The position numbers and the translations under genes are program-made. Below, in pieces: positions 56,574 through 64,000 of a stretch of 64,000 nucleotides of DNA. Source of the stretch: Aestuariivita sp. (GTDB lineage Bacteria; Pseudomonadota; Alphaproteobacteria; Rhodobacterales; Rhodobacteraceae); the NCBI GenBank assembly GCA_018401465.1, contig JAGYKE010000005.1, positions 682,001 through 746,000 on the forward strand, written 5' to 3'. The first letter of the stretch is position 1, and every line of letters begins with the position of its first letter. Under the pieces are notes generated by a model. It was given only the letters and a program-made list of their open reading frames with translations, ran no database searches and was not told the origin of the DNA.

Positions 56574-57860
56574 ATGCCTGAAAACAAGCGAAAACTGTCC
56601 GACCACCTTGTTACCACAGTGAAGGCACAGGACAAAACTTACAACATCTGGGATACAATGCAGCCAGGCTTGTTCCTTCAGGTCAGTCCGAAGGGTAAGA
56701 CCAGCTGGCGGGTGAAGTATCGTATCGGGAAGGGCAAATCAGCCCTTCAGAAAGTCGTTACCCTAGAAGACCCTCGTTACCTCACTTGTGATGAAGCACG
56801 AGCAAAAGCTGCTGAACTGTATTACGAGGGGAAGAAGGGCATTGATGTTGCTCATCTCTGGAAGCAAGAGGAACAAGAACAGGTCAAAGCCAGCATCACA
56901 CGTGCGCTGGATGAAGACTACGGGGTAGCAGACACAGACAACCCAGCATTTCTCAAGTCTGCCTGGCTGAGTGCTATTGATCGCAAGCCCAAGCTGGATC
57001 CACGTTATGAACGAAATTTATACCGTCTGTGGAAGCATATTGCAGATAGATATGGTGACAACATCAGAACTAAAGAATTAACGGTCGAAAAAATTGTACG
57101 CATCAAACGAGAGATGGAAAATACGAGGTCTGAGTTCAATAATTTTCGGGCAATGCTTTTTAGTACTATGCGAAACGAGATCTATGAGGAAAGAATTCAG
57201 AAAAATCCTGTTGAGCAAGTGACCGCTTACACTGCCAAAGTAAGAAAAGTCTTTCTTTCACAAAGAGGTATCAAGCAGTTTAAGGAATTCTATTTGAATT
57301 ACGGCAACGTTCAACCCTACCAAGTGAATATTGCCAGATATTTCGTTTGCTTGCTGATGACCGGTCAGCGCCCCACAATGTTGCGAACCGTTGAAAGGGA
57401 AGATGATGGGGAAAACAACTTTGTGGATTTTAAAAGAAATTGCCTTGTTTTTAGAAAGCATAAAACTGACGAAAAAAGCGAAGAACAAGCGGTTGTTATT
57501 CCTGTTTCTGAAGAAGTGATTGAAATTATGCATCAGGCAAAGAACGTGAACCCAGAAAACCCCTACATTTTTTGTTCACATGATAAACGAAAAAGGTTTA
57601 ATATGATGCCGATTTCTGAAACAAGAGCGCAGCAACTTTTTAAGAAAAATGCACATCATTTCGATGTGGAGGGTTACGGTAATTTTGAAATGTATTGCTT
57701 ACGTCATACATTTGGAACACACCTGACAGATCAGGGCGTTCCTATCACAGTGGTTGGCAAGATGATGCTTCATTCCAGCATCACTACAACAATGAAATAT
57801 GCAAAAGCGACCGAGCAGGGCAAGCTGAACGCAGTAGAGGTGGTTCGTAAGGTTTTGTGA
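56574..57860 (+). CDS. Tyrosine-recombinase integrase
   Basis: A 428-residue phage/ICE-type integrase. The N-terminal arm-binding domain (residues 1-90, WDTMQPGLFLQVSPKGKTSW) is of the DUF4102 kind. Catalytic residues are seen in LLMTGQRPTMLR (Arg), LRHTFGTHLTDQG (His-x-x-x-His with Arg) and HSSITTTMKYAKA (nucleophile Tyr). The start is the ATG at 56574; a TTG at 56535 is also in frame. It should recombine the site in ybgC. Codon use is AT-rich compared with the chromosome. Confidence 0.94.
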   Translation: MPENKRKLSDHLVTTVKAQDKTYNIWDTMQPGLFLQVSPKGKTSWRVKYRIGKGKSALQKVVTLEDPRYLTCDEARAKAAELYYEGKKGIDVAHLWKQEEQEQVKASITRALDEDYGVADTDNPAFLKSAWLSAIDRKPKLDPRYERNLYRLWKHIADRYGDNIRTKELTVEKIVRIKREMENTRSEFNNFRAMLFSTMRNEIYEERIQKNPVEQVTAYTAKVRKVFLSQRGIKQFKEFYLNYGNVQPYQVNIARYFVCLLMTGQRPTMLRTVEREDDGENNFVDFKRNCLVFRKHKTDEKSEEQAVVIPVSEEVIEIMHQAKNVNPENPYIFCSHDKRKRFNMMPISETRAQQLFKKNAHHFDVEGYGNFEMYCLRHTFGTHLTDQGVPITVVGKMMLHSSITTTMKYAKATEQGKLNAVEVVRKVL

Positions 57861-57862
57861 CA

Positions 57863-57882
57863 AAGCCTGCACAAGCAGGCTT
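57863..57882 (+). terminator. Hairpin just after the integrase gene
   Basis: AAGCCTGC and GCAGGCTT form a perfect 8-bp stem with an ACAA loop, 3 bases after the integrase TGA. No T-run follows, so it may protect the mRNA end instead of terminating transcription by itself. Confidence 0.5.
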
Positions 57883-57931
57883 CAAAACCCTACACTCTTA
57901 TGGTAAGGCCCAATTATGGTTTATGCACTGC

Positions 57932-57985
57932 TCATATCCTTCGAGATGACCCTCAACATCTCTGTAAACCTCTCGAAGGATATGA
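57932..57985 (+). promoter_or_regulatory. Inverted repeat that covers the ribosome-binding site of the AAA+ gene
   Basis: TCATATCCTTCGAG (57,932-57,945) and CTCGAAGGATATGA (57,972-57,985) are perfect inverted repeats of 14 bp, with a 26-base spacer. The right arm contains GAAGGA, the only plausible Shine-Dalgarno for the ATG at 57992. In RNA the stem would hide it. In DNA it could be an operator. Confidence 0.65.
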
Positions 57986-57991
57986 ACAGCT

Positions 57992-58966
57992 ATGCCCAAA
58001 AAGCACTCTCAGAAGCCAACACAATCGATTGACGAACTCCTGCAAGAATTCTTGGGGAGTTCTGAGGATGAAGTTCTCAATCCAAATAAACCCTTCAATA
58101 AAGTGATCTTTCTTGAGAAGCTACCAGACAGCTTCAACAAGGAAAGCAAAGCCGCTCACGATAAATTTGCCCGCCTTCAGGGCGTGGGCATTCCGCTTTT
58201 TCATAATGATGGGCTCGTTGAAGTAAGACAAGCGCTCGTCAAAGAGTTTCCTTACGCAGCGCACATTATCGACAACCTGTTAAAGCCCACCTTCCGCCGC
58301 ATGAGTGCTGGGAAAGAAGGCATCGTATTCGAGCCCACCATCCTTGTTGGCGAACCAGGTCTCGGTAAGACAAGACTACTGTCACGGCTTCTTGAAGAAC
58401 TCGACATCTATCATCGCAAGATTTCTGTTGCAGGCATGCAGGACGACCAAATTTTTGGCGTCTCAAAGGGCTTCAACACTGCCATGCCAAGTATCATGTC
58501 AACAGTCATCCACGATAAGGAAATCGGGAACCCAGTGTTCATCCTTGATGAGATCGACAAAGCCCAAAAGAGCAAGTTTGCGAACGTTCAGCACAAGCTC
58601 CTTGGTTTACTTGAGAAGGAAGAAGCCATGAACTGGCATGAGCCCTATCTACAGGTCCCTGTGAACCTTTATTATGTCGGCTGGCTGATGACAGCAAACA
58701 CGCTGACAACCATCAGTGAGCCCCTCAAGCGCAGATGTCACATCATGCGCATGCCCACACCTGCCCCAGAGCACATCCCTCAAATTCTGAACACTATCCG
58801 AACAGACCTTGCGCTCGATGATGGGTTGGACCCAAGATTCATTCCTGGGTTTGACGAAGCCGAACGAACTGCACTCATTGAAAGCTATGCACAGCACAAA
58901 TCTATTCGAGTTCTCAAAAGACAGGTGAAAGAGATCTTGTCACTTCGAGAGCTTACTGTGCAATAA
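57992..58966 (+). CDS. Lon-like AAA+ ATPase without a protease domain
   Basis: A 324-residue protein with a short N-terminal region (about 1-120) and one AAA+ module. Walker A is VGEPGLGKTRLLSRL (about residues 126-133), Walker B is VFILDEIDKAQ, and sensor 1 is MTANTLTTI, with an arginine finger candidate in LKRRCHIMRM. The AAA core resembles bacterial Lon, including VQHKLLGLLEKEEA, but no substrate-binding LonN domain or Ser-Lys protease domain follows. It stands alone after the integrase gene. It may remodel or unload a protein complex, perhaps as a partner of another island product. The function is unknown. Confidence 0.85.
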   Translation: MPKKHSQKPTQSIDELLQEFLGSSEDEVLNPNKPFNKVIFLEKLPDSFNKESKAAHDKFARLQGVGIPLFHNDGLVEVRQALVKEFPYAAHIIDNLLKPTFRRMSAGKEGIVFEPTILVGEPGLGKTRLLSRLLEELDIYHRKISVAGMQDDQIFGVSKGFNTAMPSIMSTVIHDKEIGNPVFILDEIDKAQKSKFANVQHKLLGLLEKEEAMNWHEPYLQVPVNLYYVGWLMTANTLTTISEPLKRRCHIMRMPTPAPEHIPQILNTIRTDLALDDGLDPRFIPGFDEAERTALIESYAQHKSIRVLKRQVKEILSLRELTVQ

Positions 58967-59347
58967 ACTGAGCGTTCAACTTGCACGCGCGCCGAATATA
59001 GAAAAGGGAGCCATCCCCGTGTAGCCCCCTTAAAGACAAATACGAAACCAAATAGACAAACGTTTTCATAATAATAAATCGGTAAAATTTCCCAAAATGG
59101 TTAAGAAAAATTAATGCAGCGCCGAACAACTACCCCTGTCATTTCTGATAAGGGTAACGACCAACCCGAATCTTTTCTTTGTATTGGATGCGAAGGGGCA
59201 AACCAAAGCGCGCCGGATCGTTCATCTATGATCGGTAGGGTTCCCAGAGGCACTGTGTTGGACGCTGGGCGGACATTCGCTGGCTACATAAATGCTAATT
59301 TCGTTTTTTGGCAACATTTGCAATCTGATCTTGCATAAAATTTATTG
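58967..59347. other. Intergenic stretch, no confident gene
   Basis: AT-rich sequence between the AAA+ gene and the convergent exported-protein gene. A stem with one mismatch (AAGGGAGC/GCCCCCTT, about 59,006-59,033) may be a terminator of the AAA+ gene. A 74-codon ORF (59,114-59,338, plus strand) has no recognised motif and a weak ribosome-binding site, so it is not called as a gene. Confidence 0.5.
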
Positions 59348-60259
59348 TCATGGACTGTCGGGAAGTAGCCACCTAATCCCATTTGTGGAAACATAAATAC
59401 CTTGTTCCATTGGAATTTGTATATCTAGCGCCTCGCCTCTTACATCCTGAAGAAATGACAAACGACCCGAGTAGTGCCCATAGGAGTTATGAAGAAATAA
59501 TGCATTATCTGAACCTGCCAGGGCAGAATTCACAGTTAAGTAGTTGAAAAAATATTCGACAATCTCTTTCGCTCTATTTAATTCAATCATATTACTTGTG
59601 ATTGCCATTTTTTTATCGCCAATTGTCACGTGAAGCCTCTCACCGCCGAAAAAATTCCTAACAAAGTATTTATCTGAAACTTGATGAAAGTTATTCAAAA
59701 TCAAGATATCGTTAAGGTCCATAAGCCAAGAAAAAGTTACTAGGTCATTCAATAGGTTCAGGTAGGACCTCTCTAGTCCACTTAGCGGGTAAGATGGCAT
59801 ATCGAACGCAAGAATAGCGCCCCCACCGTTGCTCAATTCAGAAATTGGGATAATGACTGGAGGAATAGCATCGTATATCATGAGATACTGGCTCCCCGCC
59901 GAGGCAACGCTCCATCCCGAAATTTCTGACAAACTGCTTCTGAGTTCAGAGAAGCTTGCTGCTTCAATAAATAAAGTATTTTCAATGGCTGTAAACTTAA
60001 GTGAAACGTCTGTTGATCTGTAGGTATATTCAAGGTATTCAAAATTCTCAGCAGGCACTGTCCGTTTGGACATCAACGCTTCGTTCTGGTGATACATCTG
60101 TTCTACTGCATCAGAGGCGGAAGAATAGGTAGGAGCCATTATCCCATCAAATAAACCCTGAAGAATGCGTCGCTCACCTTCATCAGCAATAGCTAGACCA
60201 GGCATGACGAAGCCCAATAGAAAAATCCTGATAAGAGAGAGATACCTGAGCATCTTCAT
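59348..60259 (-). CDS. Exported protein of unknown function, downstream of the ankyrin gene
   Basis: A 303-residue protein starting at the ATG at 60259, 4 bases after TGAGGAAAT. A signal peptide (MKMLRYLSLIRIFLLGFVMP, cleavage near GLAIADEG) predicts export. The mature part is mixed alpha/beta with hydrophobic stretches but no family I recognise. It follows the ankyrin gene by 62 bp on the same strand, so the two are probably co-transcribed. The pair may act together outside the cytoplasm. Confidence 0.75.
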   Translation of the reverse strand: MKMLRYLSLIRIFLLGFVMPGLAIADEGERRILQGLFDGIMAPTYSSASDAVEQMYHQNEALMSKRTVPAENFEYLEYTYRSTDVSLKFTAIENTLFIEAASFSELRSSLSEISGWSVASAGSQYLMIYDAIPPVIIPISELSNGGGAILAFDMPSYPLSGLERSYLNLLNDLVTFSWLMDLNDILILNNFHQVSDKYFVRNFFGGERLHVTIGDKKMAITSNMIELNRAKEIVEYFFNYLTVNSALAGSDNALFLHNSYGHYSGRLSFLQDVRGEALDIQIPMEQGIYVSTNGIRWLLPDSP

Positions 60260-60321
60260 AATTTCCTCATTTTTTGATGATTTTTCTTTCCGATCAGCCC
60301 TCTTGTCCAAGGCACGATGAC

Positions 60322-61503
60322 TTACCTAAACCTTGCATCACTCAGCGCCCAGTAAGCGTTAGTGCCTCTGAGGCCTTCGTTTTCTTCTGCGAGATCGAAG
60401 GGTGTTTCGCTGTCTTCGTTTGCGGCAGTGCCATCTGCTCCTGCTTCAAGAAGGGTTATGATGGTCTCTGGTGTCGCCCAACGTGCAGCTCTGTGAAGAG
60501 GTGTTGTGCCATCCAGAGCCATCGCATTCACGTCAGCGCCAGCTTCAAGGAGGATTGAGATTTTCTTCAGGGTTCCATGTTCTGCAGTATGGCGAAGAGG
60601 TGACCCTGCAGCATAGTAAAGAGGTGTTGCGTCGTCCAGAGCCATCGCATTCACGTCAGCGCCAGCTTCAAGCAGGATTGTGACGCTCTTTGGGGTTCCA
60701 CTGGAAGCAGCAGCGTGAAGGGGTGTTGCGCCAAACTCATCCTCAGCATCCACGTTAGCGCCAGATTCAAGCAGGATTGCGACGCTCTCTGGAGTTCCAC
60801 TGGAAGCAGCAGAGTGAAGAGGTGTGTAGCCCATCCAATTCCTAGCATTCAAGTCAGCGCCCGCTTCAAGCAGGATTGTGACGCTCTCTGGGGTTCCACT
60901 GGAAGCAGCAGAGTGAAGAGGTGTGTTGCCAAGCACAGCTCTTGCATTCACGTCAGCGCCAGCTTCAAGCAGGATTGTGACGCTTTCTAGGGTTCGACTG
61001 GAAGTAGCAGAGTGAAGAGGTGTGTAGCCATTCTCAGCTCTTGCATTCACGTCAGCGCCAGCTTCAAGGAGGATTAAGACGCTCTCTGTGGTTCCACTGG
61101 AAGCAGCAGAGTGAAGAGGTATTTTGCCATTCTCAGCTCTTGCATTCACGTCAGCGCCAGATTCAAGCAGGATTGTGACGCTTTCTGGGGTTCGACTGGA
61201 AGCAGCCCGATAAAGAGGTGTTTCTCCATACATATTCCTAGCATTAACGTTAGCCCCAGCTTCAAGGAGGATTAAGACGCTCTCTGGGCTTCCCCAACGA
61301 GCAGCATAGAAAAGAGGTGTTTCGCCAGCCCAATCCCTAGCATTCACACCCACTTCGCGGTTTGCTGCCGTGATTTCTGCCGGCGTCGAGTTGAGCCAAA
61401 ACTCACTTGTGCAGAGCTCCCCACACGTGCTTTGCGCGTAAGAAAGTGTCCCTACAAAGAGCAGGAGGACGAAGGCGGATAGAGCGAGGTATTTCTTCAA
61501 CAT
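60322..61503 (-). CDS. Exported ankyrin-repeat protein
   Basis: A 393-residue protein from the ATG at 61503. A signal peptide (MLKKYLALSAFVLLLFVGTL, cleavage near SYAQS) is followed by a short Cys-containing segment (STCGELCTSEF). Nine 33-residue ankyrin repeats follow, each close to VNARxxxGxTPLHxAASSGT and then PESVxILLEAGAD, then a capping repeat. The eighth has an eight-residue insertion (SPLRHTAE). Ankyrin repeats bind proteins. The reading frame continues upstream to 61,980 without a stop through a helicase fragment. The signal peptide shows that the true start is internal, though a fusion product cannot be excluded. Confidence 0.85.
   Translation of the reverse strand: MLKKYLALSAFVLLLFVGTLSYAQSTCGELCTSEFWLNSTPAEITAANREVGVNARDWAGETPLFYAARWGSPESVLILLEAGANVNARNMYGETPLYRAASSRTPESVTILLESGADVNARAENGKIPLHSAASSGTTESVLILLEAGADVNARAENGYTPLHSATSSRTLESVTILLEAGADVNARAVLGNTPLHSAASSGTPESVTILLEAGADLNARNWMGYTPLHSAASSGTPESVAILLESGANVDAEDEFGATPLHAAASSGTPKSVTILLEAGADVNAMALDDATPLYYAAGSPLRHTAEHGTLKKISILLEAGADVNAMALDGTTPLHRAARWATPETIITLLEAGADGTAANEDSETPFDLAEENEGLRGTNAYWALSDARFR
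60440..61340 (-). repeat. Nine tandem 99-bp repeats inside the ankyrin gene
   Basis: The ankyrin units are also near-identical at DNA level, at 99-bp spacing, each with a version of GCGCCAGCTTCAAGCAGGAT. High DNA identity suggests recent duplication and possible copy-number change by slippage or recombination. One unit (about 60,560-60,610) is longer by 24 bases. Confidence 0.85.
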
Positions 61504-61980
61504 GGAGAAACTATTATAACCTAAATCGACAGCTGTAAAACCACTTATGGGCATAAACGCTTTCGGTTCATCAGTGCCCCTTACATGAATAAATTGCTGC
61601 ATGGGAGCTTTGGAGGTATTTGACTTGAATTTTACTTTCTTGCGTATCCAATCAGCGCATTCGCGGGCAACGGCTCTTTGCGTCAGTTTATTTCGAAGCT
61701 GAATTTCAAATTCAGTGCCGTAAAGTCCAGCGGCAGAGCCATTTTTAGGTATAAAGAACTCTCGGCGCTCTTTCCTAACGCGGTCGGTAACTTCGCTAGG
61801 AACAAAAGTGGGGGTTGTGAATATGAATTGAACCGCGTCAACCTTCGCGAGTTCGGCTTTCAGTGCCTCGTATGCATAGATTGAAAAGCAAGACGCAGCG
61901 ATCTTCAGCCTTGATCCACGGACCAAGCTGGCTTTCAGCTCATTGCCAAGCAGGGATGATGCGTTGTCGATGATCTTCAT
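61504..61980 (-). pseudogene. N-terminal fragment of a PLD-domain helicase, fused in frame to the ankyrin gene
   Basis: Residues 1-158 of the long frame read MKIIDNASSLLGNELKASLV, IAASCFSIYAYEALKAEL, VQFIFTTPTFVPSEVTDRVR, LYGTEFEIQLRNKLTQRAVA and MQQFIHVRGTDEPKAFMPIS. To me this resembles the N-terminal phospholipase-D-like region of large SNF2/DEAD helicases of mobile and defence islands. The similarity stops after GFTAVDLGY, where the ankyrin gene's signal peptide follows four residues later. The rest of the helicase is absent from the window, so the gene is a remnant joined by recombination. Confidence 0.75.
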
Positions 61981-62278
61981 GGCTCAACCTTGAACTATGA
62001 CCGCCCGCTAGGCAACAAGGTATGATGGGTCAACCTGTTGCAACTGCGATATTTTCCCTTCTAAAAGGCATCAAGCTGGTTTCAGATCACGTCAAGGGAG
62101 GGCGGGTTAGCTTAACCAACCCGCGCTCCCTGATGTTGATCTGCCAGTTCGATCTTGGCGCTGCTTCTGATCTTCAAAGTGGTAATAGCCCCACAACCTT
62201 TTAACTATCTGGCAGTAGGACTGATTTTCTTGGTCTGGCAGCCTGTGACCTTCATCTCCGAAGCCAAGGGGGATCCTG
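61981..62278. other. Intergenic stretch with a strong hairpin
   Basis: A long imperfect hairpin lies at 62,096-62,130 (GGGAG, CGGGTT, then AACCCG, CTCCC with two-base internal loops). It has no T-run. A 60-codon plus-strand ORF (62,022-62,204) has no recognised motif. Otherwise nothing is seen. Confidence 0.5.
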
Positions 62279-62818
62279 TCAGCGAAGAAGCGGCTGTTGA
62301 TCAGTCCAATTTCTAAATTCGGTGGACTGATCTCTAGGAATAGGTAAATTCGGATAATTCATAAGTTCATGAATGAATGCGAGTCTTAGATCTACGGTTC
62401 GAGCAACTGCGCCATCGGATGGGCCATATTTGAGAACTAGCGCAGCAACTTTGTCTAGATAATGACGAATTTGACAAAGCGCACTCTCTTCCTCAGACAC
62501 TTCAATATCGAAGTCTGGTCCAAGTCTGAAGTAATTATGTAAGCAATCGCCATCAAAAATTGATGTCAACACTTTCGTAAATGCCTCATACTGATCTTGC
62601 GTAGTGATTGATCTTTGCTCAATTTCAGGTGGGCTCGTGGGATCAAAGGTCACGAAATCCGTCCACCCCAAATCCTTCGGGCAGAACATCATATAACCCC
62701 AACACTTATCTTTAAATTTGTCCACATCACTATTAAAGAAGCCTGGGGACTTAGCCTTTTCTCCAAAAGTATTTTCTAAGATCCACTCACCATACGTCAA
62801 TTTATTCATTTTATTCAT
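62279..62818 (-). CDS. Conserved-looking island protein of unknown function
   Basis: A 179-residue, probably cytoplasmic protein (MNKMNKLTYGEWILENTFGE at the start) with AAAGG eight bases before the ATG at 62818. It is acidic, with no membrane helix or signal peptide and no motif I recognise. The sequence has balanced composition and ordinary codon use for the island, so it looks like a real gene. It is transcribed toward the helicase fragment. Confidence 0.65.
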   Translation of the reverse strand: MNKMNKLTYGEWILENTFGEKAKSPGFFNSDVDKFKDKCWGYMMFCPKDLGWTDFVTFDPTSPPEIEQRSITTQDQYEAFTKVLTSIFDGDCLHNYFRLGPDFDIEVSEEESALCQIRHYLDKVAALVLKYGPSDGAVARTVDLRLAFIHELMNYPNLPIPRDQSTEFRNWTDQQPLLR

Positions 62819-63107
62819 TTTTAATACCTTTCATGAAAAATGTGAAAACTATTTATCAAAGTTATTAAAAATTATCAATATTTATTTTAGTGCATTTTAA
62901 AATTATTTAAAAACAGCTTTGAAATATACCTTCAGGTCTACCAAGCTAAGAATGAGCCTTCATGAGTATGTGTTCTACCAACAAATACCTCAGCAAGCTT
63001 ATGCTATTTGTGCGCTGAGCATTCATCATCTGGCAATCTCCGTGGTGAAGCGATGCTCGCCTGCGCTATCTTCCCAAGAGCGATTTTGTGAGCTACTCCC
63101 CAACTCT
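62819..63107. other. AT-rich gap between the unknown gene and the IS3 element
   Basis: Very AT-rich (poly-T/A tracts at 62,820-62,930), likely holding the promoter of the 62,279-62,818 gene. No gene is called. A 70-codon ORF from 62,919 runs into the IS and lacks motifs. Confidence 0.5.
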
Positions 63108-64000
63108 TGGACAGATTCCCGGGTTGATTAAGCTACTGCCTGCACCTGCTGATCGGTTTCAATGCGGTTAAAGTAGGCCACGGCGGGCGGCTGTCCGCCA
63201 TGGGCAGTGTGAGGGCGTTGGTGGTTGTAGAAGGTGATCCAGCGCCCGATGCCGACCCGAGCCTGCGACCCCGTTTCCCAGGCGTGCAGATAGACGCATT
63301 CATACTTCAAGGACCGCCACAGCCGCTCGATGAAGATGTTGTCGATGCAGCGTCCTTTGCCATCCATCGAGATCCGGGTGCCGACCCTTTTCAGCCGGTC
63401 GGTCCAGGCGAAGGACGTGAACTGCGACCCTTGATCGGTGTTCATGATCTCGGGCGGGCCGAACTTGTGGATCGCCTCGTTCAAAGCCTCCACGCAGAAG
63501 TCGGCTTCCAGCGTGTTCGATATCCGCCAGGCCAAGACCTTCCGGGTATACCAGTCCATGATGGCGACCAGATAGAGGAATCCGCGGCGCATCGGGATGT
63601 AGGTGATGTCGGCACACCAGACCTGATTGGGCCGCTCCACACGCAGACCGCCGAGCAGATAAGGGTAGGTCTTGTGCCCCTTCGCGGGCCTGCTGGTATC
63701 GGGCGACTGGTAAATCGGCATCAAGCGCATGAGCCGCATCAGTCGACGAATGCGCTTGTAGTTCACAACATACCCCTCGTTCCGCAGGTGCCACGTCATC
63801 TGCTGGACGCCGTAAAACGGCGTTTCGAGGAACTGCTTGTCGATCACCACCATGAGGTCGAGGTTCATCGCCGTCTCGCCCATCAGTTCGTAGTAGAACG
63901 ATGACCGTGCGATCGACAGCAGGCGGCATTGCGCCCCGACCGACAGGCTCGGGTGGTTCTTCTCGATCATCCCGCGCCTCACTTGCCGGTCCAGGGCTTG
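63108..64000 (-). mobile_element. IS3-family insertion sequence, partial at window edge
   Basis: GC content rises abruptly at about 63,108, where TGGACAGATTCCCGGGTTGA probably forms the element's end. The transposase orfB gene fills the rest. The other end and orfA lie beyond the window, so the boundary and any target repeat cannot be confirmed. Confidence 0.8.
63128..64000 (-). CDS. IS3-family transposase OrfB, partial
   Basis: About 290 residues of a DDE transposase open at the right edge (QALDRQVRRGMIEKNHPSLS). The helix-turn-helix-like HTH_21 region (FYGVQQMTWHLRNEGY) precedes the integrase core with WCADITYIPMRRGFLYL (D), NTDQGSQFTSFAW (D) and DNIFIERLWRSLKYE (E). The C-terminus is complete, ending at the TAA at 63,128. 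OrfB of IS3 elements is normally made by frameshifting from OrfA, which is outside the window. Confidence 0.93.
   Translation of the reverse strand, partial: QALDRQVRRGMIEKNHPSLSVGAQCRLLSIARSSFYYELMGETAMNLDLMVVIDKQFLETPFYGVQQMTWHLRNEGYVVNYKRIRRLMRLMRLMPIYQSPDTSRPAKGHKTYPYLLGGLRVERPNQVWCADITYIPMRRGFLYLVAIMDWYTRKVLAWRISNTLEADFCVEALNEAIHKFGPPEIMNTDQGSQFTSFAWTDRLKRVGTRISMDGKGRCIDNIFIERLWRSLKYECVYLHAWETGSQARVGIGRWITFYNHQRPHTAHGGQPPAVAYFNRIETDQQVQAVA

Larger units (their letters stand above)
56381..64000. mobile_element. Genomic island / integrative element, left part
   Basis: From about 56,381 the DNA has clearly lower GC and different codon use. It starts with an integrase gene next to a broken chromosomal gene, then carries mostly unrecognised genes, a broken helicase gene and an IS3 element. 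No conjugation, replication or phage structural genes are seen before the window ends, so its type is unknown. Confidence 0.85.

Noticed and set aside
59114-59338. 74-codon ORF in the island
   Set aside because: No motif, no convincing ribosome-binding site, and composition like non-coding DNA.
60440-61340. Regularly spaced repeats considered as a CRISPR-like array
   Set aside because: The repeats are 99-bp coding units that translate to ankyrin repeats, with no short direct repeat/spacer structure and no cas genes.
62096-62130. Strong hairpin considered as a tRNA or attachment site
   Set aside because: No anticodon arm or CCA-adjacent acceptor pairing could be drawn, and no matching copy was found at the other island boundary in the window.

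Overview
The window is GC-rich alphaproteobacterial chromosome, most likely Rhodobacterales (Roseobacter/Rhodobacter group). This rests on the ctaC-ctaB-ctaG-coxC-SURF1-thrC-M16 order, a tol-pal operon led by ybgC, a ligase-associated helicase/PdeM pair, and the general style of the proteins. The last 7.6 kb (from about 56,380) is visibly lower in GC, follows a tyrosine recombinase gene, and is a genomic island cut by the window edge.

Region 1 (1-19,130, minus strand) is an aromatic-acid catabolic operon followed by the glycine cleavage operon. The catabolic block begins behind two overlapping palindromic operators (19,084-19,113). It encodes a two-domain 2-aminobenzoyl-CoA/salicylyl-CoA-type monooxygenase/reductase, SDR, MarR regulator, enoyl-CoA hydratase, acyl-CoA dehydrogenase, aryl-CoA ligase, a Liv-type ABC importer, a BKACE enzyme, a thioesterase, a RidA protein, a Rieske oxygenase and a glutamine-synthetase-like ligase. 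Inferred logic: import an (amino)aromatic acid, activate it with CoA, dearomatise it, release ammonia and beta-oxidise the ring. The GS-like/Rieske pair may provide a second entry by gamma-glutamylation and dioxygenation. A tandem glycine riboswitch then precedes gcvT-gcvH-VOC-gcvP.

Region 2 (19,130-34,723) holds an acetyltransferase, an M16 protease, thrC, the aa3 oxidase subunit and assembly cluster, an FNR box between ctaC and tldD, dprA (frameshifted), topA, and a 3-oxoacid CoA-transferase operon with a LOV-domain histidine-kinase-like gene between its two subunit genes.

Region 3 (34,745-38,569) is a complete IS21-family element. Both flanking genes, a lytic transglycosylase and an AAA+ ATPase, are missing their 5' parts and no target duplication is visible, so DNA was probably lost next to the element.

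Region 4 (38,834-56,357) carries an SbtA-type bicarbonate permease with a Shine-Dalgarno-masking hairpin, a DNA-repair helicase and the PdeM phosphoesterase, a membrane LytTR regulator, folD-fhs, a MOSC protein, ftsH, tilS (frameshifted) and the tol-pal operon. ybgC, its first gene, is cut at its 5' end by the island.

Region 5 (56,381-64,000) is the island: integrase, Lon-like AAA+ ATPase without a protease domain, two exported proteins (one with nine ankyrin repeats), a fragment of a PLD-type helicase fused in frame to the ankyrin gene, an unknown protein and the end of an IS3-family element. No tRNA, rRNA or CRISPR array was seen.
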